DNA from: Nipponacmea schrenckii
Lineage: Eukaryota; Mollusca; Gastropoda; Lottiidae
Reading direction: 5' to 3'
Length of the DNA stretch: 64,000 nt
Assembly: GCA_030562195.1 (NCBI GenBank)
Contig: JAUJPP010000003.1
Location: 23,591,398-23,655,397, forward strand
Shown here one piece after another: positions 48,701-61,956 of the stretch (positions within the stretch are counted from its first letter, which is position 1; every line of letters begins with the position of its first letter). Both the position numbers and the translations under genes were made by a program. The notes under the pieces are model-generated. The model was not told the origin of the DNA and made no database searches. It saw only the letters and a list, made by a program, of their open reading frames with translations.

Positions 48701-51180
48701 ATTTGTTATATTGTTACACAGGATGTTAGATTCAGTCACCATTTGAACAGTGGAAACTGCCTTGTTCATTTTTACATAATAAAACTTTAAAAGTGTCACT
48801 TTAAAAATTCTTCAAGTGACAAATTTTATATAAAAATATAAGTAATGTTTTATTTGACGGCAACCAAGTGCATCTCTTCACTCTAACAGTTTTATTATAC
48901 ATACAGGTTACCTTTTATTTACATACCATCTCTTTCATCCTCTCACTCATAAATAACATTATATACACAATGTCAACACTCAAATTATCACTTTCTTTCA
49001 GAAAAAAAATTATTTAAAAAATTGTGGTTTTATTGTGTGTTCTTAGTGCATTCTCTCGATTAACTTGTTACAATAGAGTTAACACTACTGAAGATGCATC
49101 TACCTTGTCACATTAGAATAATAAAAAATCTCATATAAAATAATCAGTAAGATGTCTCCATTTTTATTACAGTGAATTTGAATAAGCTTCAAAATAGTGC
49201 TAAAATGTCTTGACATCGATAAAAAATAATTTATTTTAAATTTACATCGAATTACAATATCTCTTTAAAATCAAATTATCTGTCTTATCCCAATGCATCA
49301 GAAATCTTTGCATAAGAGAACCCAAGTTGTTGAGCTCAAAGCCAGAGTGATTTAGGTGATCCAGGAAGAAAAGCCAACTTTGTCAAATTAAAATTAATGA
49401 AATAACGAAGAAGGTGAATTCTAAGAAAAAAAGAAGATTCAATGGGTGCTGAAGGTACGCCAGAATGGTAAGCAACAGTAAAAACCTTAATAATGACGGG
49501 GAGTCTGGATTAGGCAGCACATTATCACATAGTTTACTGGCTACCTTGTTATTGCACTACTTCAAAATATCCATGAAATTCTTAAAATTTCTCATCATAA
49601 AACATTGAAATGAATATTTGCCTGTTTACTGTCTAAATATAATAGATAATTGATCAGAACACATCAGTATAAGATTTTATATAACTAACAATTTAAATAT
49701 TTTATTTCAAACAAACCTGGTATTTAATCTATATGATAAGACTATTGTAAAAATAAAAAATGATGATATTATAGGTATAGATGTATAGAGTTGAGTGGGC
49801 TGATACTAATATTACTGTCAAATAGTCAACTCAATGTCTCCTAAATACCTTGTTTTTAACTTTTAACTATCAAATAACATAGATTTATTGATTTATGCTT
49901 ATGCTGAAACTGTCAAATAACATTCTCTTTTTAAATTTAACTTTAATTCTATGATATTTAAGAAAAAAGAGGTCAAGCTAGAGCTATCAGCCAACTTTGC
50001 TATCAGCAACTCTCATGGTTGCAGCATAAAGCTTGACAGAATAGCAGCTCCAGAATGCACTTTAATCTGTTTCTGGAACACTTATCATTAGAAAAACAAT
50101 GAACCACATAAATATTTCAAGTTCATGGAAATGTTAAAGAATTCAATTGATAACCAACAAAAATTGTATCAGTTAATCTTTGGAGTCCCTGACCTGGTTT
50201 CTTACCACACTATTCTTTAATCTCATTCATACAACTTTCTTTGATATTTGATAAGCGTAAAACTACTTTTGTTGACCAAATTTCTCTCAGAAGAAGAAAA
50301 CCATATACCATATCCCATAATATGATATCATTAAATGTTTGTTTACTTGGGGAAAGTAAACTGTTTCAATTCATGAGGTTAAAAAATCATTTGAAATTCA
50401 ATGGGATTGAAAGAATGTATGAACAGTGGACATGGATACTTTCATTTAATAAAGATGATTTCTACAGGGTCTATGGATAGTAACTGCACCTGAATCTGAC
50501 ATTTTCAAGCATGATTTATTTTGAATGATTTATTCCAAGTTTCTGTTATTCAGTTTTCAACGATCAGGCATTCTACCATTTCTCTTAAATTGTGGTATGG
50601 CTAGAATCCACCAGTCTGCTGTTGCTCTAGGTTCTTCTTTAATAAAAGTAGCAATAAATAATAATAGTACATCATAAATGCCAAGATGTCCATGGTTTTA
50701 ACCTGTAACTTTGGAACTGTAAGCTTCAATGGAATGGCAGATCAGGAACTGATTGTAAAGTCAAGATCAACTAATAATTACTGTGCTGTGAGTTCTTAAA
50801 ATATTGCTTTAGAAAACTTGAACTTAGAGTTTCTAAATTTAAAATTAAATTGGCAAATGTACTGAGTGTCATTTTATAAATAGATGAACTTCAAACACCA
50901 GGTGATAGAATTTACCTATAATAATATATAATTGAAGAAAAAATCTTTAAATGTCTATTCAGCAACGTATAATAGAGCTGCCAAACCTATATTCTGTTAA
51001 TACTTATAGTGTTATTATTATCATAGATATTCATTCAATAATGACATAAGAAGACCTTTCATTATACAAGATATATGTTTGGAATGTGGTGGTTTAATTG
51101 AATTATACTCTCAATAAGTTTTACCCTTAGGTAAAATAACACAATGAATAAACATCAACTAAAGGGATCAAACCATCATG
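45730..51180. other. Region upstream of the mapped EVA1C exons
   Basis: This should hold the start of intron 1 and perhaps the EVA1C first exon, but I found no convincing minus-strand signal-peptide exon with a phase-1 donor. The DNA is AT-rich. The only short feature noted is a perfect 15-base inverted repeat at 46646-46660 followed by CCAAT and several CpGs, of unknown meaning. Confidence 0.5.
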
Positions 51181-51184
51181 TTAA

Positions 51185-52318
51185 AGTTTATACTATCTGT
51201 AAACTTTATTATTGTATCTAAGCTTGTACTATCTGTAAACTTTATTATTTGTACCTGAGCTTGTAATATCTCTGGACTTGTATTTTTGTATCTGAGCTTG
51301 TACTATCTGTAAACTTGTATTATCTGTATCTGAGCTTGTACTATCTGTAAACTTGTATTATCTGTATCTGAGCTTGAAATATCTATGAACTTGTATTATT
51401 TGTATCTGAGCTTGTACTATCTGTAAACTTGTATTATCTGTATCTGAACTTGTATTATCTGTATCTGAACTTGTACTATCTGTGAACTTGTATTTTTGTA
51501 ACTGAGCTTGAAATATCTTTGAACTTGTATTATTTGTATCTGAGCTTGTACTATCTGTGAACTTGTATTATTTGCATTTGAGCTTGTAATATCTCTGAAC
51601 TTGTATTATTTGTATCTGAGCTTGTAATATCTCTGAACTTGTATTTTTATATCTGAGCTTGTAATATCTCTGAACTTGTATTCCCGTATCTGAGCTTGTA
51701 CTATCTGTGAACTTGTATTTTTGTATCCTAGCTTGAAATATCTATGAACTTTTATTATTTGTATCTGAGCTTGTACTATCTGTGAACTTGTATTATTTGC
51801 ATTTGAGCTTGTAATATCTCTGAACTTGAATTATTTGTATCTGAGCTTGTAATATCTCTGAACTTGTATTTTTATATAAGAGCTTGTAATATCTCTGAAC
51901 TTGTATTATTTGTACCTGAGCTTGTCCTATCTGTGAACTTGTATTACTTGTAGTTGAGCTTGTACTATTTCTGAACTAGTATTATCTAAGCTTGTACTAT
52001 CTGTGAACTTTTATTATTTGTATCCGAGCTTGTATTATTTGTATACTATTTCTGAACTTGTATTATTTGTATCTAAGCTTGTACTATATGTGAACTTGTA
52101 TTATCTGTATCCAAGCTTGTGCTATCTCTGAACTTGTATCATTTGTATCTGAGCTTGTATTATTTGTACACTATTTCTGAACTTGTATTATCTGTATCCA
52201 AGCTTGTGCTATCTGTGAACTTCTATTATTTGTATCCGAGCTTGTATAATTTGTATACTATTTCTGAACTTGTATTATCTGTATCTGAGCTTGTACTATC
52301 TGTGAATTTGCAAGACTG
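51185..52318. repeat. 38-bp minisatellite (about 30 copies)
   Basis: Unit cttgtactatctgtgaactt followed by gtattatttgtatctgag, made of two related half-units (cttgta-tat-ctg...). Copies vary by substitutions and short deletions. It lies upstream of the mapped EVA1C exons. The reading frame at 52119-52319 within it is an artefact of the repeat. Confidence 0.93.
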
Positions 52319-55300
52319 AGTCATTGTTTCCTATCAATCGAATGGAAACAGCTTACATATTTCACAAATACTATTTTAACACTCTAGAAAATTCCAGGTT
52401 GCTTTCTCTTATTCTTGTAAGACAACAAGCAATCTTTTAATTAGATCTCCAGTTCAGCAGTTTCCTACTCATTTATATTTATTTTACTTATTTACTTGTA
52501 TATACAAACATAAATATAGAGTAGTTTTTATTTGTTTTATCACCAGTATCTTGTTATAATATAATATATTGTAATATTTACTGTTTCACTTTCAGGATTC
52601 AAGTTTGGTCAGAAATTTCTTGAGACAGGACTCCATCTTGTCTGACTCCTTTCTGTTTTCAGGAATCGACCATATTAGATGGTACTAGTGGACCTATCTG
52701 AGGCAGCAAGAGTAAGAGATTCCCACTATTGTGATAATCTTATCAGATTTTATCAGATCTTAAAGGCCATCATAGTCCAGCATGATAAATACTTCCTCCA
52801 GGAGGCAGTCATTACATAATGCATCTAATAATATAGTTTGGGGTCAAAGCATCAAATTGAATTTCTTTGAAGATTGAAATGAAATCACAACTACATTATT
52901 TTTTTTGCAACAATAATGTAGCCAATAAAAAAAATAATCTGCTTTAAGGCTGACATTTTGAATCAAGAGTAGATCAGATTCTGTGGGATTATTTACTTTA
53001 GTTATTGTTAAAAGTTAATCTATTCTCACCCCCTTTATAAGCATATCAAATATACAGTTGTATCTGGTTACCTTAGAAGAATACAGTAATATTAGATGAT
53101 TACACTGTTCTCTTGATAAGTGGATGAATTGTGTGAGAAAGTTTCACTTAACTTTTTTACTTACTAAAAAGTCACTCAGAGAAGAGTGGTCCAAAAGTGT
53201 GCTCTTGCCCACTGCATCATGTAAAAGCCACATACCCATTTGTCATACTTCTTTGGGTTGTGGTAATACAAGAGCGGGAAATTACGTTTTCATAACTATA
53301 TATATAGCCAATCAAATCAAATCACTTGCTTTTGTCTCATTTCCATGCCTACTAAACTAAAGTGTTGCAGACTTAGTTTAATACAAGTTCATAAGACCCT
53401 GTCACAACCTGTACTCAGATACGATAGGATCCGTTGTAGATGTAGACATTTTTAATTTAGATTCAGTGTGAAAAGAACAAAAGGTTTAAAATGATATAAC
53501 AATAATACAATACAAACCAGTATTTCAGATGTACATACAATATTTGATTAACTTGACTCGCTCTTTTCAGTGTTTAAATTTAATTTAAACACGCCTGGTA
53601 CAGCATGTCATTATAATTAAATATCAACACTAAATATACAGTAATTAAACAAATAAACTTTAATTAAACTAAATCAATTTACAATAGACAGTTTAAACTA
53701 TGCAGTTGTATTTGTAATAGGGGTGATTCCTTTTTTTTTTGTACTCTGTTTTCTTAACTTATCTTAGTCCTGATAGATACCTGCTAAGTTTTTAAATACT
53801 TGCAACACTTTCTGTGATTTTCTTAGACAAGGACCAATATCTGTTAAGCATAAATTTGAGTAGTTGCAAAAAATGTACAAGTCTGAAAACTTAAGTTATT
53901 TTTTGATAGGATGTGTAATGTTTAATATGGTAACTTTCACACTTTCAAATACATTTTGTTTCAAGAGAATCCTGCAATGCTCTGTCATTTGTATTCCTGT
54001 GTTCTTCAGAAAATTCAGAATACAAGCCAAACTACAACAAACGTTGTTCTACTCACATATAGATTTGTCCCTGTCAGTTAAATCAGTTTACTTAAATACC
54101 ATTGCTAGATACAGCAACAAACATGTAACCTTATCTTAAATAGCAAGTAAAAACATTGACAAGACTGTACCATTTTGTTTCCAACACAATCCTGTTCTGT
54201 CCCAGTATTACTTCACTTATATCAAAATATTGTTTGAATTCAAATTTCTATTTAAAGAATAGCCATATAAAAATCGTGGCCAAAAAGTCGTTTGAAATAT
54301 GTAAATAATAAAACTTTTATCCACCGTACTTTTTTAAATGTCAATATAAAGAAAGGTGTGGAATTTGGACTACTGTTCAACGGGTAATCAACACCAAGTT
54401 TAAAATCCACCCAGGCTCCTCCAGCTATTGTAATGAGCATGGTTGGTAAATATTCAACCAGGGCTTTATTACACATCATGTCATTCCTTCTCACCTATCT
54501 TGTCCAAATTATTTACTTGCAATTTACTTTAACTATATCTAAAAACATGCTGTGTGAACTTTAAAGTGAGGGTACTGTGAAAAGGAAGTGATTTGAGACA
54601 AAGAGAAAATGATCTCATATTCCAACACAACAGAAATAAATAACAGGAAGCAATTGAGATTAAAAGTATATCCTATAACATTGGGGGTTTCACAGGTGTT
54701 ACAGTTAGAAGGGTGTCAATTTTTACTAAAAAAATATCAAAAAACTTGTTTCCATAGATCGAAATTTAAAAGATGAAAAGTAATTGTAATATAAGATTAG
54801 AAATACCGGAAACTGAAATTCAAGGTGAAATGAAATGAAATCAAAATATATTTTATAAGATAAAATGAAATTGAAATAGGATATGAAATGAAACTGAAAT
54901 ATAAGGTGAATGAATTCAAATATAAGAAAGATAGCCAAAATATACATTGAAATGAAATAAAATATGAATTGGAATTGAATTTTAAAGTGAAATGAAATTG
55001 AAATAAATATGGAATTAAATTGAAATTTGAAATAAAATGACATTGAGGTAGGATCATAAATGAAATCGAATATGAATTGTAATTTAAAATGAAATGAAAT
55101 TAAAAATCAGAATCAGTAATTATGATCCTTGAATAATAAAAAATTAAAGGAATGATACTCCCAGTTTTCTAACCTATTCAAATACAAAAGAAACATGAAA
55201 TAAGACATTTCAAGAAGATTGATTCTAAGTGACAAGAAGCAATGAGGTAGAAAATTTGATGTGAATATATCTACAAGCAGAAAATAACAGTATTGTTTAT

Positions 55301-56004
55301 AAAATGTTAGAAGGGTAGACAAACATAGCGATAATATACATAGAAATGGTTGAGAAGAAAAGAAAACAATGAATAGTTTGAGAAGATATACAGTGTGAAC
55401 TAAATAACTTGACCATGGTTAATTACACTGTCAGTTTATAGAAAGAATCAGAATAGAGTTCAGGATGAGTTTGTATTAGAGAATAATCAGTTGATGAGAT
55501 AACTGGTGTGGTAGAATTAACAATCACAACAGTGTTTATATTGTGGTGATCAACATACACTAATATTTACATTACTAGACAATCATCTTGATAAATGTTA
55601 GTTTAACAACATGATGCCTTTAGAAAAAAGTTAACTGATCACTGGCATTGTTCAAGGTTATTTATCCAAGGTTATGGTGTACTAAACAGGAATTTCTCTT
55701 TGTCAGTGGCTAGAATTTCTTATTACTTCATTGGAGACAAGGCCAAACTGTCTCTTATATAAAAAGAAGTCTTATGTTTTTATGGAACATCAAAATACAA
55801 GTGCAAAATCACTTCTTATATTCACAACTGACAGATTTAGGCCATCTGCATTTTTTCCTACACATCAGATAAAGATAATAATCTGCAGCAGGCAACAAGG
55901 TATCTTAAATATGAGGTTTACTAGACAGTTAGAACTTCTTGACCTCAATCATGACTAGATCTTATTTATTACCAGATCTGTATGCTACTGTTTTTAACTA
56001 TACC
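52319..56004. other. Non-coding AT-rich stretch
   Basis: Apart from the GAAAT-rich tract, no exon supported on either strand. The open frame at 54252-54494 (minus) includes YLPTMLITIAGGAWVDFKLG, but it has no family match or paired splice sites that I can see. Confidence 0.5.
54800..55100. repeat. GAAAT-rich low-complexity tract
   Basis: Runs of gaaatgaaatgaaattgaaa and similar purine-rich steps on the plus strand. No fixed period. The Phe/Ile-rich minus-strand reading frames here are composition artefacts. Confidence 0.8.
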
Positions 56005-56525
56005 TGGGTCATTTTGTTCATTTCAAAAGCTGGGTCATCTTATTCATTACTAGAACTGGGTCATCTTGTTCATTATTAGATCTGGGTCATCTTGTTCATT
56101 ATAAGAACTGGGTCATCTTGTTCATTACTAGAAATGGGCCATCTTGTTCATTATTAGAACTGGATCTCTTGATCATTATTAGAACTGGGTCATCTTGTTC
56201 ATTATTAGAACTGGGCCATTTTGTTCATTATTAGAACTGGGTCATCTTGTTCATTATTAGAACTGGGCCATTTTGTTCATTTCAAAAGCTGGGTCATGGG
56301 TCATCTTGTTCATTTTAAAAGCTGGGTCATGGGTCATCTTGTTCATTACAAAACCAGGGTTATTCTGTTTTCTTCGAGACCAGGGTCATCTTGTTTATTT
56401 CTATACCTTGGTCATTTCCTTGACCAGGATCAATATTTTAATTAATAAACCTCGATCATCTTGTTTATTATATACCTTGGTCATTTTCTTGACCAGTATC
56501 AATATTTTCATTAATAAACCTGTGA
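56005..56525. repeat. 26-bp minisatellite with longer second-order repeat
   Basis: About 13-16 copies of actgggtcatcttgttcatt followed by attaga, with variants (ttcaaaagctgggtcatggg). At the right end a longer unit of about 65 bases (tataccttggtcatttcctt ... gaccaggatcaatatttt ... ttaataaacct) is repeated twice. Confidence 0.9.
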
Positions 56526-56969
56526 CATGTTTTGCATTTCTTTAACAAAAGTCATAAAAATTATAACAGTATCAATACAATCACACTAGAAACAGTACCA
56601 GAAAGTGACATTTATTCAGATTTCTCTAAGGTAATGAAAGTGAGTAGTTGTTAATCCTATGAGGTATTCTCTAATCTTGAATAACAATGTGTGGTAGAAT
56701 AAAACAGTATCATGATATTTGCAAAAATATACTTATTATACCATGAACAATTGTAGTCTATATTATTAGGCCTTCATTTTTTTAAGAGGAGCATTTTCAG
56801 TTTTGTATCTTGTTTTTTCTGCTTTTAAAATCTCAGGGATACAGTCTTGTTTGATTTAGCTTTATCATTTCATTACTTCTAATTTTGTCTATGAAGAAAG
56901 GAATAATCGGGTCTTATAAACATCCAATACCAATCCATACTCTATCTTAAACATTTACACAATCACATA

Positions 56970-57342
56970 AACCGCGTTTCTACTTGGCCAAAAAGCCGTC
57001 GTTAAGCTAGCTTTTCTGTGTTTCCACTAGTTAAATTACTGAACCATTAGGGTTTGGAAACCGAAAACCCCCCTTTTTGCATTGGGCAATTTATTGGGAG
57101 CCAAATGAAAACTAGCGGAACTAACTAGTGGAAACGGAAAAAGGCGGCTTTTTGTCGTTTGGCAATAGAGAAGTACTAGTTTCAAGGTAGCAAACGCAAC
57201 ATCTGTAATCTTGTACTTCAGGAACTGTCAACAGTGTGCCACTTTCTTGATCGAGACTAAAGTGGTTCGGGAATCTAAGTGGAAACACAGCGTGTGGCAA
57301 TAAAGCTAGCTTTACTTCACAATACTAAGTAGAAACACGGTT
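56970..57342. mobile_element. Fold-back/MITE element, GTTTCCACTTG family (copy 2, full)
   Basis: A 373-base element with inverted ends: aaccgcgtttctacttgg at the left and ctaagtagaaacacggtt at the right. Inside, the same motif recurs in both orientations (gtttccactag near 57030, ctagtggaaac near 57125, aagtggaaacac near 57279), so it appears built of nested inverted modules. It is CpG- and GC-richer than its surroundings. No open frame of note. Target-site duplication not resolved. Confidence 0.6.
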
Positions 57343-57877
57343 ATTATAATAGCCAGGCAATAGAGCCCATTTACTGCAGGTTTTTTGTATGACAAACTAT
57401 TATATTTACACATTAATTTTAAACAATACGAATTAAAGGATCAAAACAACAAACCTCTATATATGCAAGAAGTGACAATTTACACACAGTTAAAAAAATA
57501 AAAAGTTGTATTAACTATTTTATTTTCTAGCCTCTAACAAACTAGTTAAAGTGTTCTCATGAAGACCAAAGGGTAGATTAGTATAAACTGTTCTCTTGAT
57601 ACCTGTGAGAAAGACATTCTAATTAGATACTTGATAGATTGGACTGAAACAGAAACGTGACAAATAATAAGGAAATAAATCACTTAATGTTCTGCTGGTT
57701 TAATTTATTCATTTACTGTTGATTGCAGTAAAGACTAAAGATAAAAAGGAAAAGTTGACAACATCTAATTAACATAAGGTAGAAATATGAACAAATTGAC
57801 AAAATTAATGTTCAACTTTATCACAACATGTAAACAGAAATGCTTTAATGTTTTTAAATCACCCTCAGGAAGAGTAA

Positions 57878-58207
57878 GTTACAGGTAATTTTATAGACCT
57901 TGCAGTTATTCTGTTGGCTGGGGCATTTTCACTCACAATTAATGACAGTGCATCAAGGACACCTGTAGAATACATAGAAATATTACAAGCTGGATGTAAT
58001 GACATCAAAGCTGTGTTTGAACATGGATTTGCAGATTTCTTTTTAAGACAATGTTTGCACACATGACAACAGATAATGTTAATCTCAGACCATTTGATCA
58101 TGATGAATACAATATTTCAGGCAGATGTTAGAGCTCTCCAACTGAACCTGGTTGACAACATCAACATCTCTTGGTTGGAGATGTACAACATTCCTTACAT
58201 ATCCTAG
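57878..58207 (+). pseudogene. Broken ankyrin-repeat-like coding relic
   Basis: Three open segments in different frames follow one another. 57878-58066: GNFIDLAVILLAGAFSLTIN, then DSASRTPVEYIEILQAGCND, then IKAVFEHGFADFF. 58063-58131: TTDNVNLRPFDHDEYN. 58115-58207: FQADVRALQLNLVDNINISW, then LEMYNIPYIS. The first resembles an ankyrin repeat (VxLLLxAGAxxxxxDSxxRTPxEY). The frame changes and stops show it is broken. The source gene is not identified. The minus-strand frame at 57865-58101 is its shadow. Confidence 0.4.
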
Positions 58208-59329
58208 AAACCTTTAATTCACTATAAATGTATGTGTTATCAAAATGATTAGGTTTTTGATTATCTTGATTTCAATCCTACCTGTCATCAACTGAGATAT
58301 ATTTGACAGGTCCTGATAACAAAACGTGAAAAACCAGCAGTAATTCAGCTAGATCAAAGCCATCCTTATTGTGTGGTGGTTTGCCTATTAGAATATACCT
58401 GAATTTTACATTTTTTGACATATTTCTAAATACTAGAAAAATTTTAGGGTACTAAATAGCTTACTTGACAAAATAGTATAAACCAACACTAGAGGTCCAT
58501 ACCATTATCAACATATAGTTCATAATGAGGACATCAAATTGTTGAGGTATATTGCTATTGAATTGTAAACCAGAAGCCATGGAACTGAGCTTGATCAAGT
58601 GGACTATCTAATACATAGACCAATATATGTCTGAAAATGATAAACTATAGCAAATTTAATAGCAGTTAAATATGTCTTCATTTCACAGCTAACTGAGTGT
58701 AAATTGCCAGATAATATCATGGCTTCGGGACAATAATGGACTGCACAGTTCATGTCACAGTTCTTCATACCTTATAACCTAGTCTGTGACTGACTGACTC
58801 CTCTGATAAAATATTTACTCAAGCAGCAGTACTAGGATTATATGTTTTTTAAGATTTAACTTTTAAAGATATTAATAGCCAGTAAACATTACTTTGATTA
58901 CTAATTAAGTCAACCGTAAATTGAATAACATTTTAAGACATAATTAAGACAAATAAACACTTCAAAATTCTCAGCATATTTGAAAGTTCTCTCTGGCAAT
59001 TTCAATCACTTACTGTTAAATCAAGCTATATATATCTTATATTATCTCTAGTAATTGTATAATTGATAATTTGACAGGTGCTCCTATCAATCAACCATAT
59101 CATACCTGTCAATCATTATATCACCTGTCAAATAATACCTGTGATTTTATTTCTCTGTTATTACTTTATATCATGGTATTTCATTGATATTTTTACTCGG
59201 ATTGGAGGTGAAATTCTGAGATGACAAGCTGACATACCTTACAATAAACCAAGACCAATATAACTTCAATATTTGCTCAAAGACGAGGAAGAAAATAAAA
59301 TCTTAGGTTAAGAAGAATCCTGCCAGAAT

Positions 59330-59470
59330 CTGTACCCCTGCTGGGTCATCTGGAATCATTATTAAAGATGATTAAGGTCTCCAGAAATTCACAGTTCACC
59401 CAAGATTAGAACCCAGCTAACCAAGCAAATGATGTCATATAAAGATTCTAGCACACTTACTGACAATTTT
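59330..59470 (-). repeat. Possible SINE fragment
   Basis: The minus strand has gctgggttctaatcttgggt, close to a B-box (GGTTCNANTCC), preceded by a weak A-box region. Low confidence; otherwise unremarkable intergenic DNA. Confidence 0.2.
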
Positions 59471-61837
59471 ACAACCGTCCCCAATAGTTGTTAAATGTAG
59501 ATTGTAAGTGATGTGTTCTATTATTGGAGAAAAATGGATGACATCAAAATGTAAATTATAAGAACTCCAATTAGCTCAGAAATTCAACAAGAGTGAAGTT
59601 TTAATCAAAATAAGAGGAGACTGTAAGAAGTTATAAGAATTCTGAGTATTGATTTCTATTTTATCTTTAACAAATATCATAATACTGTTACTTCTACTCT
59701 CTTAAATCCTAAAATATTCACAATTTGTCTCCAACCACCATTCAAATAAAAATGTCTGCTGACTCCAATTCTTAGTTAAATCGGGTCACAAGATTCATTC
59801 CGTCTATCAACAATAGATATTGACAATTGGCTTAACTTAAACTTCACACAGAATATCAAAGCTTTACCATCAACATTCAGCAAATATTTCCTCCTAACTT
59901 CACATGTTACTCCTAAAATACAAGCGTTTAAACTGGTCTTACTCAATAGTTGTTTTTTACATTTATTCTTATTCTTCAGGCTCCAGTTCAAGGCAAATTC
60001 TATTATGTTTTAGGCAAAGCTGAATTTGCCAAATTTAGACATGACATTGTACTAACATATCTTTCACAAAGAAACTTCTATTTTTAAATCATGACTTATG
60101 ATAAATCAGCCATTTTGATTGTTATTGTCTAATCAGCTCAGTTGCTCTGGATTCTAATTAATTTGGTTATAATTCATTCAATATTTTGTCATTATAAGCC
60201 TTATACCATTTCACTATCATGTTGCATGCTGTCTCTCTTCAGAAGTATCTTGTATGCTACAATGTTACTTCAAAGGCTCTGGGTAAATTGATTCAGAATG
60301 ACCATCCCATATATTATATTTTTTACATTCTTTCACACTTTCCTGACAGAAGAACAGATGACTAAGATAGCAAATCTGATCAAAGTTGAAAACAGAATAA
60401 TGGTGGGTCTACAAAGCTGACCAAAGGATTTGCCCATCTTTTCAAATGGTCATCTATGTAAATAGCAGACAGTTAAATCAACAAGTGGACATCAGGTCAG
60501 ACAGATGGACAGGATAGGTCTATTTATTATCATTCTCTGACCACCATTTTATATTTATAATAGATGAAATAATAAAAACAAATAATTCACCAGTTCAACA
60601 GGAAATACTGGTTTTATTAATTTTCACAGACTAAGACAACAAATATTCCTGATATTTCAAAGTTTGTCATGAGTAGTCAGAGGTCAACTGAAAAAATCTG
60701 AAAATACCGCATTCATATGTTATTGATCTAGAGAAGCTGGTACTGATGTGGTTTCTAACTTCCCTTCTAAACTACAGGTTAAATGAATTGAACAATCTCT
60801 ATATAATAAACAGCCCATAAATAAATCTAAACTTGTCCATTTTGAAACTCAAATTCAAGGCCTCAAACTTTAATGGGGATAAGAATTGACTGCATTTCAA
60901 AGCATCTAGTGACCTACTCACTCTTACTTTTAGAGCCAGAAAAGGAATAAATTTTTCAATGATAAGATCGCCTGAAAGAATTGAAATGTCTATCACATGG
61001 TATAGATTTCTTCTGTAATCAAGGCTGATGGTGTTGGAGTAACAGACATTGGATCACATCATAACAACAGTGTTAACTAGATTTATTACCACTTCTCAGG
61101 TTAAAAACAAGATCCAATGTTTCTAAAACATAATTAGACAAACAGTCAACAATGACATCCCAGTAATAGATGCCCTCATTTCTACTTAATCCAGTTTCTT
61201 TTCATAAATTACCTTCCAACCATATCCCAATGTGTTCACTATTTTATTACAAAGGAAAACTTGCTACTATCACCACTCACTTTCTATGGAAATTGCACTA
61301 AATGTTTCAGTTTTCAAAGGTAAATCTATTGATAACTATGTTAAGACAGGTGTCAATATCAATACAGTTTATATTTATTTAAATAAACCATGAATATCTG
61401 TAATATAATACAGAGAAAGACTGATGATATGAGGTGAGCAAGGGGGTTCAATGAAGCAACATGTCTCATTCATCTTCTATAGTACCGTATGATGTTTTGT
61501 TGTATTAAACTCTATTGCATTTCTTTAACTCTCTCTTCTTAGTACTTTGAATATCAAGTACATTTTTTTCTAATTTGAATAGGAAAATGGCTGCCCAAGT
61601 GTAATTTTGTTAACCATGTGAATTACTTCAGAATCACATGTGTGTACAAGAGAGACAGTTTTCATACAAATCATGTTCCTGCTACTTTAATTAAGCTATG
61701 TAAGCCTATTCATAAAAAAATACACTAAATTACCAACGTTTTTATGGACATAGAGAGAACAGAGTAAAATTTTCTTACTATTCATATCAGAATGATAAAT
61801 AACCCAGTAAAAATAGCAGAAACGATGCAAAACAACC

Positions 61838-61956
61838 AATAGGAAATATTGGTAGCAAGTAATAGACTTTTCATATGAAGATGTGTATCAATCATAAATA
61901 AGAAAGTATTCATAATGAGAAGAGGTATAAGAAGTTGAGAAGAGTAAGCATACCCT
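61838..61956 (-). repeat. Dispersed repeat E, copy 3 (diverged)
   Basis: Minus strand begins gggtatgcttactctt as in copy 2 and later carries a diverged form of the DTHLHMKSLLLATN segment. A 69-codon hydrophobic minus-strand frame (61782-61991) passes through it. It has no upstream exon and is taken as a relic. Confidence 0.35.

Noticed and set aside
52119..52319. Leu/Tyr/Ser-rich plus-strand frame.
   Set aside because: It lies wholly in the 38-bp minisatellite and mirrors its period.
54252..54494. Minus-strand frame with MLITIAGGAWVDFKLGVDYP.
   Set aside because: Protein-like in part, but no recognisable family, no convincing acceptor and no second copy seen; left as unsupported.
54726..55057. 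Phe/Ile-rich minus-strand frames resembling membrane proteins.
   Set aside because: They are translations of the GAAAT-rich low-complexity tract.
56221..56545. Two overlapping plus-strand frames with repeated SWVMGHLVHFK-type segments.
   Set aside because: Products of the 26-bp tandem repeat.
57865..58101. Minus-strand frame of 78 codons with Cys-rich HVCKHCLKKK.
   Set aside because: It has no family match, while the opposite strand shows an ankyrin-like pattern running across frame changes.
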